Shown: positions 44,561 through 53,086 of the stretch, one piece after another
Layout of the letters: the number at the start of each line of letters is the position of its first letter
Numbering within the stretch: position 1 is the stretch's first letter
Source: Chryseosolibacter histidinae
GTDB taxonomy: Bacteria; Bacteroidota; Bacteroidia; Cytophagales; Cyclobacteriaceae
Assembly: GCF_018598225.1 (NCBI RefSeq)
Contig: NZ_JAHESF010000009.1
Span: forward strand, 186,001-250,000
Length of the DNA: 64,000 nt
Reading direction: 5' to 3'
Program-made: the position numbers and the translations under genes
The notes under the pieces: model-generated
The model's input: the letters and a program-made list of their open reading frames with translations, nothing else
Database searches by the model: none
What the model was told of the DNA's origin: nothing

Positions 44561-44566
44561 TCTTTT

Positions 44567-45556
44567 TTGGAAACATCCCGTCAAAATATCAAGGTTCAAA
44601 CCTGGGTGGCAGTGCTCTCGGTTGTATTGCTCATCGTCAAGCTTGCAGCATTTTATTTAACACAATCCGTTGCCATTTTAACCGACGCGCTCGAAGGCAT
44701 TGTCAACGTGGTGGCTGGGGTTATGGGCTTGTACAGCCTGCGCCTTTCGGCCAAGCCACGGGATGAAGACCATCCTTACGGCCATGGCAAGATCGAATTT
44801 ATCTCGGCCGCTGTTGAAGGAGCCATGATCTCCGTTGCCGCCGTGCTCATTTTTATCGAAGCGGGCAGAAACCTCATCTCCCCCAGCCCGATCCATGAGC
44901 TCGATATGGGCATTGGCCTGATCGCTGCAACGGCCGTGTTGAACTATATCATGGGATCTATTTGTATCCGCACAGGCAAAAAGAACAACTCCCTCGCACT
45001 GCAGGCCAGCGGCAGGCATCTGCACTCCGACACCTACAGTACCATTGGCATCCTGGCGGGATTGCTGCTGATCTTCATCACCGGCATCACCTGGATCGAC
45101 AGCGCCGTGGCAATCCTGTTTGGAGTCATTATCCTCTATACAGGCTTTAAGATCATCAGAAGCTCACTGGCCGGCATCATGGACGAACGTGACAAAGAGC
45201 TGCTGCAACAGCTGATCCAGGCGCTCGATCACGGCCGCAGCAAAAACTGGATGGACCTCCACAACCTCAGGATCATCAAGTATGGCAGCGTACTGCACAT
45301 CGACTGCCATCTCACGGTGCCGTGGTACCTGAATGTGCATGAAGCGCATGACGAGATCGACAAGCTTGGCAAGATCATCCGCGAGCAGTTTGGCCACTCC
45401 ATCGAGTTCTTCGTGCACACCGACGGGTGCCTGCCCATTCAATGCCCCATCTGCATCAAAGAAGATTGCCCCGTGCGGCAACACGCCTTCAAACAAAGGA
45501 TCGTCTGGACGGTACAGAACGTGGCTCCGAATGAGAAGCACCAGTTGAAAGGCTAG
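44567..45556 (+). CDS. cation diffusion facilitator family transporter
   Basis: The 329-residue inner-membrane metal/proton antiporter has six helices. The transport site is built from ILTDALEGIVN in helix 2 (Asp, with Glu and Asn nearby) and HLHSD in helix 5. RDEDHPYGHGKIEF is the usual CDF loop. The cytoplasmic domain (SVLHIDCHLTVPWYLNVHEAHDEID) is followed by a Cys-rich tail, DGCLPIQCPICIKEDCP, that could bind metal. The start is TTG at 44567. Probable substrates are Zn, Fe or Mn ions. Confidence 0.9.
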   Translation: METSRQNIKVQTWVAVLSVVLLIVKLAAFYLTQSVAILTDALEGIVNVVAGVMGLYSLRLSAKPRDEDHPYGHGKIEFISAAVEGAMISVAAVLIFIEAGRNLISPSPIHELDMGIGLIAATAVLNYIMGSICIRTGKKNNSLALQASGRHLHSDTYSTIGILAGLLLIFITGITWIDSAVAILFGVIILYTGFKIIRSSLAGIMDERDKELLQQLIQALDHGRSKNWMDLHNLRIIKYGSVLHIDCHLTVPWYLNVHEAHDEIDKLGKIIREQFGHSIEFFVHTDGCLPIQCPICIKEDCPVRQHAFKQRIVWTVQNVAPNEKHQLKG

Positions 45557-45658
45557 CCAGTTGCCGGTTGCCAGATAGCCGGTTTAAAGCGTTTATTTGA
45601 TCCATTGCCCGGTCTCTGAAAAATGCACTAGCCTAACCGGTAACTGGCAACCGGCAAC
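45554..45658. repeat. family A composite element
   Basis: The left arm (GCCAGTT, GCCGGTT, GCCAGAT, then TAGCCGGTTT) and right arm (CTAACCG, GTAACTG, GCAACCG, GCAAC) are inverse and enclose about 50 bases. The inner right edge reads GAAAAATGCACT followed by CTAACCGG, closely matching the element at 52796-52950. It lies between the convergent CDF and glycerate kinase genes. Confidence 0.85.
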
Positions 45659-45665
45659 AAGTGCC

Positions 45666-46805
45666 CTACCTTCGAAAATTCAGGCTCAACGAGTTCCCAA
45701 CCTCCCAAGCGGTTCTTGTCAGGTTAGCGGCGGTGTGTTTCATAGCACTGGTGAGATCGGTGGGCTCGTTGCCGATGGAGAGGAGCATATCGAAGTATTG
45801 CTGGAGGGTGCTGCTCTTTTCAAGGGGTACTTTTCCGGCCAGGCCGATGACAGGAATGTTCTTTCGCTTCGCAGCCATGGCCACACCAAACGGTCCTTTT
45901 CCCTGCAATGTCTGCTCGTCGATGCTGCCTTCTCCCGTGATCACGAGGTCGCTTTTCTCCAGCGCCTGCTCAAACCGTGTGAGCTGAAGAAAGTGATCGA
46001 TGCCGTGAACAAGCCTGGCCTTCAGAAAAACATGAAGACCTGCGGCGGCTCCTCCCGCGGTGCCACCATATTTGACGGCTGACATATCAATACCGGTTTG
46101 CCGCAACGCCACGGCTGACAACCGGGCCAGTGCGGCATCGAGTTTTTTTACAGCTTCCGGTGATGCGCCCTTTTGTGGACCAAACACCGCTGCAGATCCC
46201 TGCTCGCCCAGCAGCATGTTGTCTACATCGCAGAGCACGATCACCTCGCACGCAAAGATCCTTGGGTCGATTCCTATGGTATCCACCGACGCAAGGTTGG
46301 TTAAACTTTCAGGCATGTCCTGAAGTGTTTCCCCTGCCGCATCCAGGAATCGCACGCCCAGCGCTTTCAGGATGCCGGTCCCTCCATCTACCGTAGCGGA
46401 GCCGCCCATGCCAATGATGATCTTTTTAACACCCTTGTCGAGCGCAAGCCTGATCAACTCACCCGTACCCGCTGATGATGCGCGCAATGGATTCAGCTGG
46501 TCTGTACGCAGCAGGCGCAGCCCCGAGGCATCGGCCATCTCGATGACGGCTGTAACGCCCTGGTCGATCAGTCCCAACGATGTGCGGATGGCCTTGCCTA
46601 ACGGATCATGCACTACTGCCTCCACGCGTGTGCCTCCACATTTTTTAATGAGCAGGTGACCGGTACCATCGCCGCCATCCCCTATCGGAAAACATTCGCA
46701 TGTGCATGAAAGCATGCTCTGCTCCAGCCCCCGCTGGATGGCCTGCGCCGCTGCTTCGGCAGAAAGACTGTTTTTAAATGCATTGGGAGCGATCAGGACG
46801 TGCAT
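45666..46805 (-). CDS. glycerate kinase (GarK/GlxK family)
   Basis: The 379-residue protein matches the type I glycerate kinase family: N-terminal MHVLIAPNAFKNSLSAEAAA, FPIGDGGDGTGHLL, KKIIIGMGGSATVDGGTGILKALG and LVITGEGSIDEQTLQGKGPFGVA. It phosphorylates glycerate, feeding it into central metabolism, in the cytoplasm. It is divergent from the histidine kinase gene. Its 3' end abuts the family A element. Confidence 0.93.
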   Translation of the reverse strand: MHVLIAPNAFKNSLSAEAAAQAIQRGLEQSMLSCTCECFPIGDGGDGTGHLLIKKCGGTRVEAVVHDPLGKAIRTSLGLIDQGVTAVIEMADASGLRLLRTDQLNPLRASSAGTGELIRLALDKGVKKIIIGMGGSATVDGGTGILKALGVRFLDAAGETLQDMPESLTNLASVDTIGIDPRIFACEVIVLCDVDNMLLGEQGSAAVFGPQKGASPEAVKKLDAALARLSAVALRQTGIDMSAVKYGGTAGGAAAGLHVFLKARLVHGIDHFLQLTRFEQALEKSDLVITGEGSIDEQTLQGKGPFGVAMAAKRKNIPVIGLAGKVPLEKSSTLQQYFDMLLSIGNEPTDLTSAMKHTAANLTRTAWEVGNSLSLNFRR

Positions 46806-46814
46806 GACTGTTTA

Positions 46815-46854
46815 CCGGAATGATAAGTGAATATTAAAATTATTCATTTTCCGG
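46815..46854. promoter_or_regulatory. extended imperfect palindrome between glycerate kinase and the kinase gene
   Basis: CCGGAA (46815-46820) mirrors TTCCGG (46849-46854), and TGAATA (46828-46833) mirrors TATTCA (46841-46846) around TTAAAAT. The symmetry centre is near 46836, about 30 bases upstream of the glycerate kinase start. This looks like an operator or a promoter hairpin. No regulator is identified. Confidence 0.35.
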
Positions 46855-46971
46855 AAAGGTGCTCCTGCGTTTAGCTGCAAGTTTTTTAAAAAAGACGGGG
46901 TTATCCAGAAACATAACCTCCCCCATTGTTACAGAAAAAATCAGTATATTATACTCAACTCAAAAACCCCC

Positions 46972-49602
46972 ATGAGATCCCGCTTAGTTGCTTTCATCGT
47001 TTTCATTGCTGTAGCGGCGCTGACCCAATATGTGGCGTACCAGCGGCACCTGATTACATTGGATAACGAACGTGCAAAGGTCACCCGGGAGATCAATACG
47101 GTGAAAGAACGGCTCAAAACCGCCCTGAGCTACAGCCTTTCGGCGACGCAGACACTCGCCTTCCTGGTAAAAGAATACGGTGTACCGGAAGATTTTGACA
47201 GTGTTGGCAAGGAGATCATCGGCTCGAACAGGAACATCGATGTTTTGGAGCTGACAAAAGGTGGCGTGATCACCCATGTGTATCCCCGCAAGGGAAATGA
47301 GGCCGCCCTGGGCTACGATATCCTCAAAGATTCGCTCCGGAACGAAGAGGCCTACAAAGCGCTGGAGAAAAATGCGTTGTTCTTCGCCGGTCCCTTCGAG
47401 CTGAAGCAGGGCGGCATGGCCGTGGTCGGAAGGCTTCCTATTTTCAGGGACAGAAAGTTTTTCGGGTTCTCCGCAGTGATCATCAAATTATCTACGTTGC
47501 TGGAAGCAGCAGGATTGAAGAATACACAGGATGGGGACTTTCATTACCAGCTGTCAAAAATAAATCCTGCAACAAAAAAGGAAGAGTATTTTCTGGCTTC
47601 CCCCTTACCCGTTGCCGATAAGTGGAACGCCGCATCCATTGAAGTTCCTGACGGGCAATGGAAATTATATGTCGTTGCCAGGGAAAACGGAAATATCCAT
47701 TTCGCCACGGCCTCCCTATCGGTGCTGGGGCTTGTGCTGGCCATCACGTCGGGACTGTTTGTGCTGCACCTGGCAAGACAACCCGAGAAACTGGAACGGC
47801 TGGTGGAAATAAAGACGCATGCCCTGGCGGCGAGTGAAAAATATTTCAGGTCCCTGATCGAAAAAAGCTCCGATGCCATTGTGCTGCTCGACAGCGCTGG
47901 CAAGGTGATCTACCAGAGCCATTCCACAGAACAGATCATCGGGTACACCCTGGAAGAAAGCCAGGCCTTCAATGGCGCCGATCTGATCCACCCGGACGAC
48001 CGTGAAGCAGACATTGCCATGTTCGCATCACTGGTACAATCGCCGGGCGCCGTGGTTGCGCGTACACACCGGTTCAAACATAAGAACGGCAACTACATCT
48101 GGATCGAGGGCACCTACAGCAATCTGCTCAATGACGATAACGTAAAAGCCATTGTTTACAATTACCATGACATCACCCGCCGTGTTGAATTCGAACAGAA
48201 GGTGGATAACGTTCGCAAGGAGAAGGAGACAGCCCTGAATCGTATCAACGACAGCGTGGTATCGGTGGACAATGCGTGGCGTTATACTTTTTTAAATGAC
48301 GCGGCCCTGGCAACGCATCCGCTGGGCCGCGACACGCTGGGCAAGACCATGCTGGAAGCACACCCCGACCTGGCCGGCTCTTCTTTCTGGGAAAAATACC
48401 AGGAGGCTATGCGCACCCGGCAAACACAGGAACTTGAAGACTACTACCCTCCTATGCAACGGTGGTTCATGGTCAAGGTGTATCCTTCCGGAAGCGGGCT
48501 CACGATCTACTACAAAGACATTACCGACCGGAAAAAGGCAGAACAGGATGTGATCATGGAGCGAAATTTTTCCGTTTCCATCATCAACAGCTTGCCGGGC
48601 ATCTTCTACATGTACGACCACGAAGGGAAGTTCATCCGGTGGAACAACAATTTCGAAATTGTTTCCGGTTACAGCGCAGAGGAGATCCGTGGCATGCATC
48701 CGTTGGATTTCTTCGACCGCGATGAGAAAAGGATCGTCGGCGATAAGATCAAAACCGTATTCATCGATGGAGACTCGGATGTTACCGCGCATTTCTTTAC
48801 CAAAAACAAAACCAGGATCCCTTACTATTTCAATGGACGGCGTGTGCATTTCAATGGCATCACTTACCTGATCGGTATGGGCATCGATATTACAGACCGC
48901 GTAAAAGCCGAGCGCGAGCTCTACCAGCGCACGGAGGAGATCCAGGAGCTTACGGCACACCTGGAACGAATCCGCGAAGAAGAAAGAACACGGATGGCGC
49001 GCGAGATCCATGATGAGCTGGGGCAACAGCTCACGGGCCTTAAAATGGATATCTCATGGATCATCAGAAAGAACAAAACGGAAGATAAGCTTGTGGCCGA
49101 TAAACTTTCGTCGATGATCGCGCTGGTGGACGAGACCATGAAAACCGTGCGGCGTATTTCATCGGAGCTGCGGCCAGGCATCCTGGATGATCTTGGGTTG
49201 ATACCAGCCCTGGAATGGCAGACGCAGGAATTTGAAAAACGCACGGGCATCAAAACGTTGTTCCATGCTGCGATCAATGACTTCAATCCGGAAAGAGAGC
49301 TCTCCACCAATATCTTCAGGGTCTATCAGGAGGCCCTCACCAACATTGCGCGGCATGCGCATGCATCGCTGGTGACCACGGAGCTTGAGGTGGTGAACGG
49401 TTGTGTAAAGCTCGTGGTGTCAGACAACGGCCAGGGGTTTGATACAGACGGGGTCAAAAAGAGCTCGCTGGGATTGGTAGGAATGAAAGAACGGGCACGC
49501 ATGTTTAAAGGCGAGCTTACCATCAATAGTAAAAGATCACAAGGCACCGTGGTGATGCTGAAAGTACCATGGGTGGCTAACCCTCAAAAGATCGCACAAT
49601 GA
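46972..49602 (+). CDS. CHASE-PAS histidine kinase (NarL-type partner)
   Basis: The 876-residue inner-membrane sensor has a first helix at residues 4-22 and a CHASE sensor domain (about 60-225; FDSVGKEIIGSNRNIDVLELTKGG). A second helix (about 240-265) is followed by three PAS domains (about 285-400, 415-520 and 525-645). Then comes a HisKA_3 dimerisation domain with phospho-acceptor H680 in MAREIHDELGQQLTGLK, and a HATPase domain (FRVYQEALTNIARHAHAS, VVSDNGQGFD, LGLVGMKERARMF). It phosphorylates the response regulator encoded next, with a four-base overlap. The extracellular signal is unknown. Confidence 0.93.
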   Translation: MRSRLVAFIVFIAVAALTQYVAYQRHLITLDNERAKVTREINTVKERLKTALSYSLSATQTLAFLVKEYGVPEDFDSVGKEIIGSNRNIDVLELTKGGVITHVYPRKGNEAALGYDILKDSLRNEEAYKALEKNALFFAGPFELKQGGMAVVGRLPIFRDRKFFGFSAVIIKLSTLLEAAGLKNTQDGDFHYQLSKINPATKKEEYFLASPLPVADKWNAASIEVPDGQWKLYVVARENGNIHFATASLSVLGLVLAITSGLFVLHLARQPEKLERLVEIKTHALAASEKYFRSLIEKSSDAIVLLDSAGKVIYQSHSTEQIIGYTLEESQAFNGADLIHPDDREADIAMFASLVQSPGAVVARTHRFKHKNGNYIWIEGTYSNLLNDDNVKAIVYNYHDITRRVEFEQKVDNVRKEKETALNRINDSVVSVDNAWRYTFLNDAALATHPLGRDTLGKTMLEAHPDLAGSSFWEKYQEAMRTRQTQELEDYYPPMQRWFMVKVYPSGSGLTIYYKDITDRKKAEQDVIMERNFSVSIINSLPGIFYMYDHEGKFIRWNNNFEIVSGYSAEEIRGMHPLDFFDRDEKRIVGDKIKTVFIDGDSDVTAHFFTKNKTRIPYYFNGRRVHFNGITYLIGMGIDITDRVKAERELYQRTEEIQELTAHLERIREEERTRMAREIHDELGQQLTGLKMDISWIIRKNKTEDKLVADKLSSMIALVDETMKTVRRISSELRPGILDDLGLIPALEWQTQEFEKRTGIKTLFHAAINDFNPERELSTNIFRVYQEALTNIARHAHASLVTTELEVVNGCVKLVVSDNGQGFDTDGVKKSSLGLVGMKERARMFKGELTINSKRSQGTVVMLKVPWVANPQKIAQ

Positions 49603-50216
49603 AATTTTTGATAGCCGATGACCATGCCATCGTTCGCAAAGGGCTGGTTGACATTTTACGCGAAGAATTTCCAGCCTCGGAGGTAACGGAAGTAGCCAGC
49701 AGCAGTGATGCGATCCAGGAAGCGGGCAGGCATGCCTGGGATGCCATCCTGCTCGACATTTCCATGCCCGGGAGAAACGGCATCGAAACATTAAAACAGA
49801 TCAGGGCAAATGGTGTCAATGCCCCCATACTGATGCTGAGCATGCATCCGGAAGACCAGTATGCCGTGCGGGTACTGAAAGCAGGCGCTTCCGGCTTTTT
49901 AAATAAGGAAAGCGCCACAGACGAATTGCTTCACGCCATTCACCGCGTGTTGTCGGGAAAAAAATACATCACACCATTCGTTGCTGAAAAGCTGGCAGAA
50001 GCAGACGGAGACAAACCTGCGCACGAGCTGTTGTCTGACCGTGAGATGCAGGTGCTCCAGCTCATCGCCTCCGGCAAAACAGTGTCAGAGGTCGCCACAG
50101 AGATCTCGCTCAGCGTCAATACCATCAGCACCTACCGCGCCCGCATCCTCGACAAGCTTGGCCTGAACAACAATGCCGAGCTGACAAGGTATGCGATAGA
50201 TAACCACCTTGTTTAG
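49599..50216 (+). CDS. NarL/LuxR-type response regulator
   Basis: The 205-residue regulator has a receiver domain with acidic D7/D8 (IADDHAIVRKG), phospho-acceptor D53 (ILLDISMPGRNG) and the Lys of FLNKESATDELLHAI. Its LuxR-type helix-turn-helix reads LSDREMQVLQLIASGKTVSEVATEISLSVNTISTYRARI. It is translationally coupled to the kinase gene. Its targets are unknown. A nested repeat follows one base after the stop. Confidence 0.95.
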   Translation: MKFLIADDHAIVRKGLVDILREEFPASEVTEVASSSDAIQEAGRHAWDAILLDISMPGRNGIETLKQIRANGVNAPILMLSMHPEDQYAVRVLKAGASGFLNKESATDELLHAIHRVLSGKKYITPFVAEKLAEADGDKPAHELLSDREMQVLQLIASGKTVSEVATEISLSVNTISTYRARILDKLGLNNNAELTRYAIDNHLV

Positions 50217-50475
50217 AGTCCACAGTCGACAGACCACAGTCCACGGCAAGTCAGCCCGCGGGACCGTCATCATGAACGATGGCAGTGCGTAAGGTGTGCG
50301 GGAATGAAGGATCCTCGGGTAGCAGCGTGCGAAAGCATGGCACAGGTGCTCGTATCAAATTCGCAGTAACCATCGGGGGATCCTTCGCTCGCTCAACGTC
50401 TACCGCCAAACCACCACTCAGGATACCGGTTTTGAGGAGGCTTCGACCGTGGACCGTCGACCGTGGATCGTGGAC
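50217..50475. repeat. nested element: family B arms around a family J inverted repeat
   Basis: The outer arms are family B (GTCCACA, GTCGACA, GACCACA, GTCCACG at 50217-50246; inverse GACCGTG, GACCGTC, GACCGTG, GATCGTG at about 50447-50475). Between them is a family J unit: GAAGGATCC near 50308 and inverse GGATCCTTCGCTC near 50380, about 60 bases apart, followed by CTCAGGATACCGGT. The same tail is found at 62992-63004. The remaining gap to 50570 shows no gene. Confidence 0.8.
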
Positions 50476-50570
50476 TATTCTGTAGTACAAACCACTACAA
50501 CGCTTTCACATTTTATCCTATTAACTACGGCTGCTTTCCTTGCGTTATTTGTACTGTAATTACAGCATAG

Positions 50571-50969
50571 ATGAGCCCTAAATCCGCTGCCACGATAGTA
50601 AAGGTTGTGACTGTTGAAGATTCGCTTGTGGTAGCGGAAAGGGTTCAATCCTTGCTCGTCGAGCTGGCCAATATCAGGTTCCTGGGTAATGCCCGCAGCG
50701 TACCTGAGGCGCTGGAGCTGATCAGCAGTAAAAAACCCGACGTTGTGATCCTGGACATTCACCTGGGTGAGCAGCATCCCGGTGGGAACGGGTTACACCT
50801 GCTCATCACTTTGCGCAGACAATATCGCCGGATGAAGCTCATGATGCTTACCAACCTGACGGATCCGCAGTACCGCCGCACGTGTATGACGTTGGGAGCA
50901 GACTATTTCTTCGACAAATCCAATGATTTCGACAAGGTGTCGGAAGTACTCAAAAATATCCAGTTATGA
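50571..50969 (+). CDS. single-domain response regulator
   Basis: The 132-residue receiver domain without an output domain has acidic E16/D17, phospho-acceptor D62 (VVILDIHLGEQHPGGNG) and Lys in YFFDKSNDF. It may act through protein contacts or as a phosphate sink. It is probably read with the next receiver gene, and it may take phosphate from the kinase at 46972-49602. Confidence 0.9.
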   Translation: MSPKSAATIVKVVTVEDSLVVAERVQSLLVELANIRFLGNARSVPEALELISSKKPDVVILDIHLGEQHPGGNGLHLLITLRRQYRRMKLMMLTNLTDPQYRRTCMTLGADYFFDKSNDFDKVSEVLKNIQL

Positions 50970-51025
50970 CAAATTACACAGGAGTCTACACAGCGGTACA
51001 TCTTCCTTTGAAAACAGAAAATGAT

Positions 51026-51448
51026 ATGCAACCCAAAACACTCTTTTTGATCGATGACGATGCGCTAACGAACTACATCCACAGGCGGGTGATTTCCTCA
51101 AGATTCAATTTCAATATCGTTGAGTTCACAGAGGCGGCAAAAGCACTCGAGACACTGCAGGCCTATACGCCGGCCGAGGCAGAGCAGCTCCCGGAAGTGA
51201 TATTTGTCGACATCAATATGCCGCACATGGATGGATGGGATTTTCTCAACGAGTATGAAAAGCTGCCGGACTTCGTGCTTGCAAAATGTGAGGTGATCGT
51301 ACTTTCATCCACCGTAAACCAGCGCGAGATCGAAAGAGCCAATACCTACAGCGTTGTAAAGGGTTTTATTTCCAAACCCCTGTCAGTCGATGCCCTCGCC
51401 GGCATTGAACGAATGAACTCGAATAAGGTAGTAGGCAGTAGGCAGTAG
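51026..51448 (+). CDS. single-domain response regulator (CheY-like)
   Basis: From ATG 51026 the 140-residue receiver has LFLIDDDALTNYIHRR, phospho-acceptor D62 (IFVDINMPHMDGWDFL) and KGFISKPLS. This is the usual form of Bacteroidota CheY-like proteins. A start at 50966 overlaps the previous stop by four bases and would add 20 residues; translation could be coupled there. The last seven codons (KVVGSRQ) and the stop lie in a family G repeat, so the C-terminus is repeat-derived. Confidence 0.88.
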   Translation: MQPKTLFLIDDDALTNYIHRRVISSRFNFNIVEFTEAAKALETLQAYTPAEAEQLPEVIFVDINMPHMDGWDFLNEYEKLPDFVLAKCEVIVLSSTVNQREIERANTYSVVKGFISKPLSVDALAGIERMNSNKVVGSRQ

Positions 51449-51615
51449 GCCCTCCTTCGCTAAAGCTTCGGCGGGCAAGCAGTAGACAAAGCAATCGCGA
51501 TAACTATTGGAAACAATTGAACAGAAACCAGCAAGTGAATTACACCCAGTCTAACCGGTAACTGGCAACCGGCTAACTGGCAACTTTTAACTTGAAACCT
51601 TAAATTTTAAAACTT
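51428..51615. repeat. family G tail, then family A grading into family E
   Basis: Family G (GTAGTAG, GCAGTAG, GCAGTAG, GC; 51428-51447) overlaps the end of the receiver gene. At 51552-51615 family A units (CTAACCG, GTAACTG, GCAACCG, GCTAACTG) turn into E-like units (GCAACTT, TTAACTT, GAAACCT, TAAATTT) in the same seven-base register. The stretch between them shows no feature. It lies before the end of the convergent reductase gene. Confidence 0.8.
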
Positions 51616-51618
51616 ATT

Positions 51619-52758
51619 CTAACCGATCTCGATCACCACATCATCCGTGAGCGGGTGGCCCACACAGGTAAGCACGTAACCTTCGGCGCGCTCTGATTGC
51701 GACAGCCCTTCTTCCTCATCGAGCTTCACCTTGCCTGACAGCGCCTTTCCACGACAGGCGGTGCAGAGTCCGCTCTGGCACGAATACGGCAGATCAATGC
51801 CCTGATCGAGGGCCGTCTCGAGAATGGCCTTATCCGGCGGCACCATCACCTTGTACTCCTGGCCGTCATAACGAATGGTAACTTCCCTGGTTTTGCGCTC
51901 ACTGGCTTCGACTACCGGCGCTTCTTTCTTCAGATCTTTGTCGATCGTGCCCTGAACAAAACTTTCCTTGAAGATCTTTTCTTTGGGGATGTGCCGCATG
52001 GACAGCAATGTCTCCACGTTCTTCATCATGCCTTCAGGACCGCACATCAGGTACGTTGAATTTTCGATACCCCAGTCAGGAATGCGTTCGAACAGCTTGG
52101 TGAGCATGTCGTGGTTCAGCAGACCGGAGTAGCCCTGCCAGTTCATGGGCGCGTTGTCAAGCACGTGCACCACATGCAGCCTTCCCTCGTCGGTAGTATG
52201 GAGCCGCTCCAGCTCTTCTTTGAAAATGATGCTGTCGATGTCACGATTGCAATAAATGAGGGACACGATACTTTCAGGCTCCTGGGTGAGCATACTTTTG
52301 ATGATGGACATCATGGGTGTAATGCCCGACCCGCCTGCAAACATAATGATGTGGCGTTTCCGCGACCTGTTATATTCGGTGGTGAACTGCCCCATCGGCT
52401 CCATCACCTTCACCTTACCCCCTATTTTCAGGTTATCGGCCAGCCAGTTAGACATGAGACCTTTTTCCACACGTTTCACTGTAACGGCCAGGTCCTGGTC
52501 GACATAGGGTGACGAACAGAGTGAATAAGACCTGCGCACTTCCTTACCGTCTACTGGAATGATGAGGGTAAGGAATTGCCCCGGTTTGTAGTCGATCTTC
52601 TGATCGGAAGGATGCTCGAAAACGATGGAGATCGCCTCCTTGGTCTCATTGATGATGTTCTTTACCTTAAGCTCAAAGTATCTCGGCCCGCCTTTGGATT
52701 CTTCCTTTTTGTTTTTGTTCTCGGTCTTGTCTGATTTCTTAAAAAAACTAAAAGCCAT
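51619..52758 (-). CDS. ferredoxin-NAD(P)H reductase-type oxidoreductase (PaaE-like)
   Basis: The 379-residue protein has a FAD domain (GQFLTLIIPVDGKEVRRSYSLCSSPY), a NAD(P) domain (MFAGGSGITPMMSIIKSML) and a C-terminal plant-type [2Fe-2S] ferredoxin domain (YSCQSGLCTACRGKAL and VLTCVGHP as the four ligands). An unusual Lys/Glu-rich N-terminus of about 25 residues precedes it. It transfers electrons from NAD(P)H to an oxygenase or similar partner. No phenylacetate or other oxygenase genes are nearby, so the partner is unknown. Confidence 0.88.
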   Translation of the reverse strand: MAFSFFKKSDKTENKNKKEESKGGPRYFELKVKNIINETKEAISIVFEHPSDQKIDYKPGQFLTLIIPVDGKEVRRSYSLCSSPYVDQDLAVTVKRVEKGLMSNWLADNLKIGGKVKVMEPMGQFTTEYNRSRKRHIIMFAGGSGITPMMSIIKSMLTQEPESIVSLIYCNRDIDSIIFKEELERLHTTDEGRLHVVHVLDNAPMNWQGYSGLLNHDMLTKLFERIPDWGIENSTYLMCGPEGMMKNVETLLSMRHIPKEKIFKESFVQGTIDKDLKKEAPVVEASERKTREVTIRYDGQEYKVMVPPDKAILETALDQGIDLPYSCQSGLCTACRGKALSGKVKLDEEEGLSQSERAEGYVLTCVGHPLTDDVVIEIG

Positions 52759-52782
52759 ATAGAACGATTGATCTACGATTTA

Positions 52783-52790
52783 CAAAATTA
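52783..52790 (-). promoter_or_regulatory. -7 box of the reductase gene, abutting a family A arm
   Basis: Minus-strand TAATTTTG is a full match to TAnnTTTG and lies 25 bases before the ATG. The base run immediately upstream is the left arm of the family A element, so the -33 region would lie in the repeat. No TTTG is present there. Confidence 0.5.
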
Positions 52791-52795
52791 GGATC

Positions 52796-52950
52796 AGTTG
52801 CCGGTTGCCAGTTGCAGGGTAGCCGGTTTGATGAAGTGCTGTCAACAACATCCACCATAAAGCGTGTAACCATTATTGGGCCCAATATACTCAGGCTTCG
52901 AAAAATACACTGCACTAAACCGGCAACCGGTAAACCGGTAACCGGCAACT
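52796..52950. repeat. family A composite element
   Basis: The left arm (AGTTGCC, GGTTGCC, AGTTGCA, then TAGCCGGTTT; 52796-52829) and right arm (CCGGCAA, CCGGTAAA, CCGGTAA, CCGGCAA; about 52917-52950) are inverse. The spacer is about 87 bases and ends with GAAAAATACACT, then CTAAACCGG, matching the 45554 element. It lies between the divergent reductase and purB genes. Confidence 0.88.
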
Positions 52951-53086
52951 ATTCTCCCCGCAAAACTAACAAAAAGCCGGAAGCTTCAAATTCGGCGTTC
53001 TGAGCCCTATTTTCGCGGTATTTAAGGCCTCACAGGTTTTGGCAATCCTGCATAAGCCATTAATTTTACATTTTAACACAGATGCC

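Noticed and set aside
48292-49026. A 244-codon minus-strand frame in the histidine kinase gene
   Set aside because: Antisense to PAS domains with clear motifs; no ribosome site or family.
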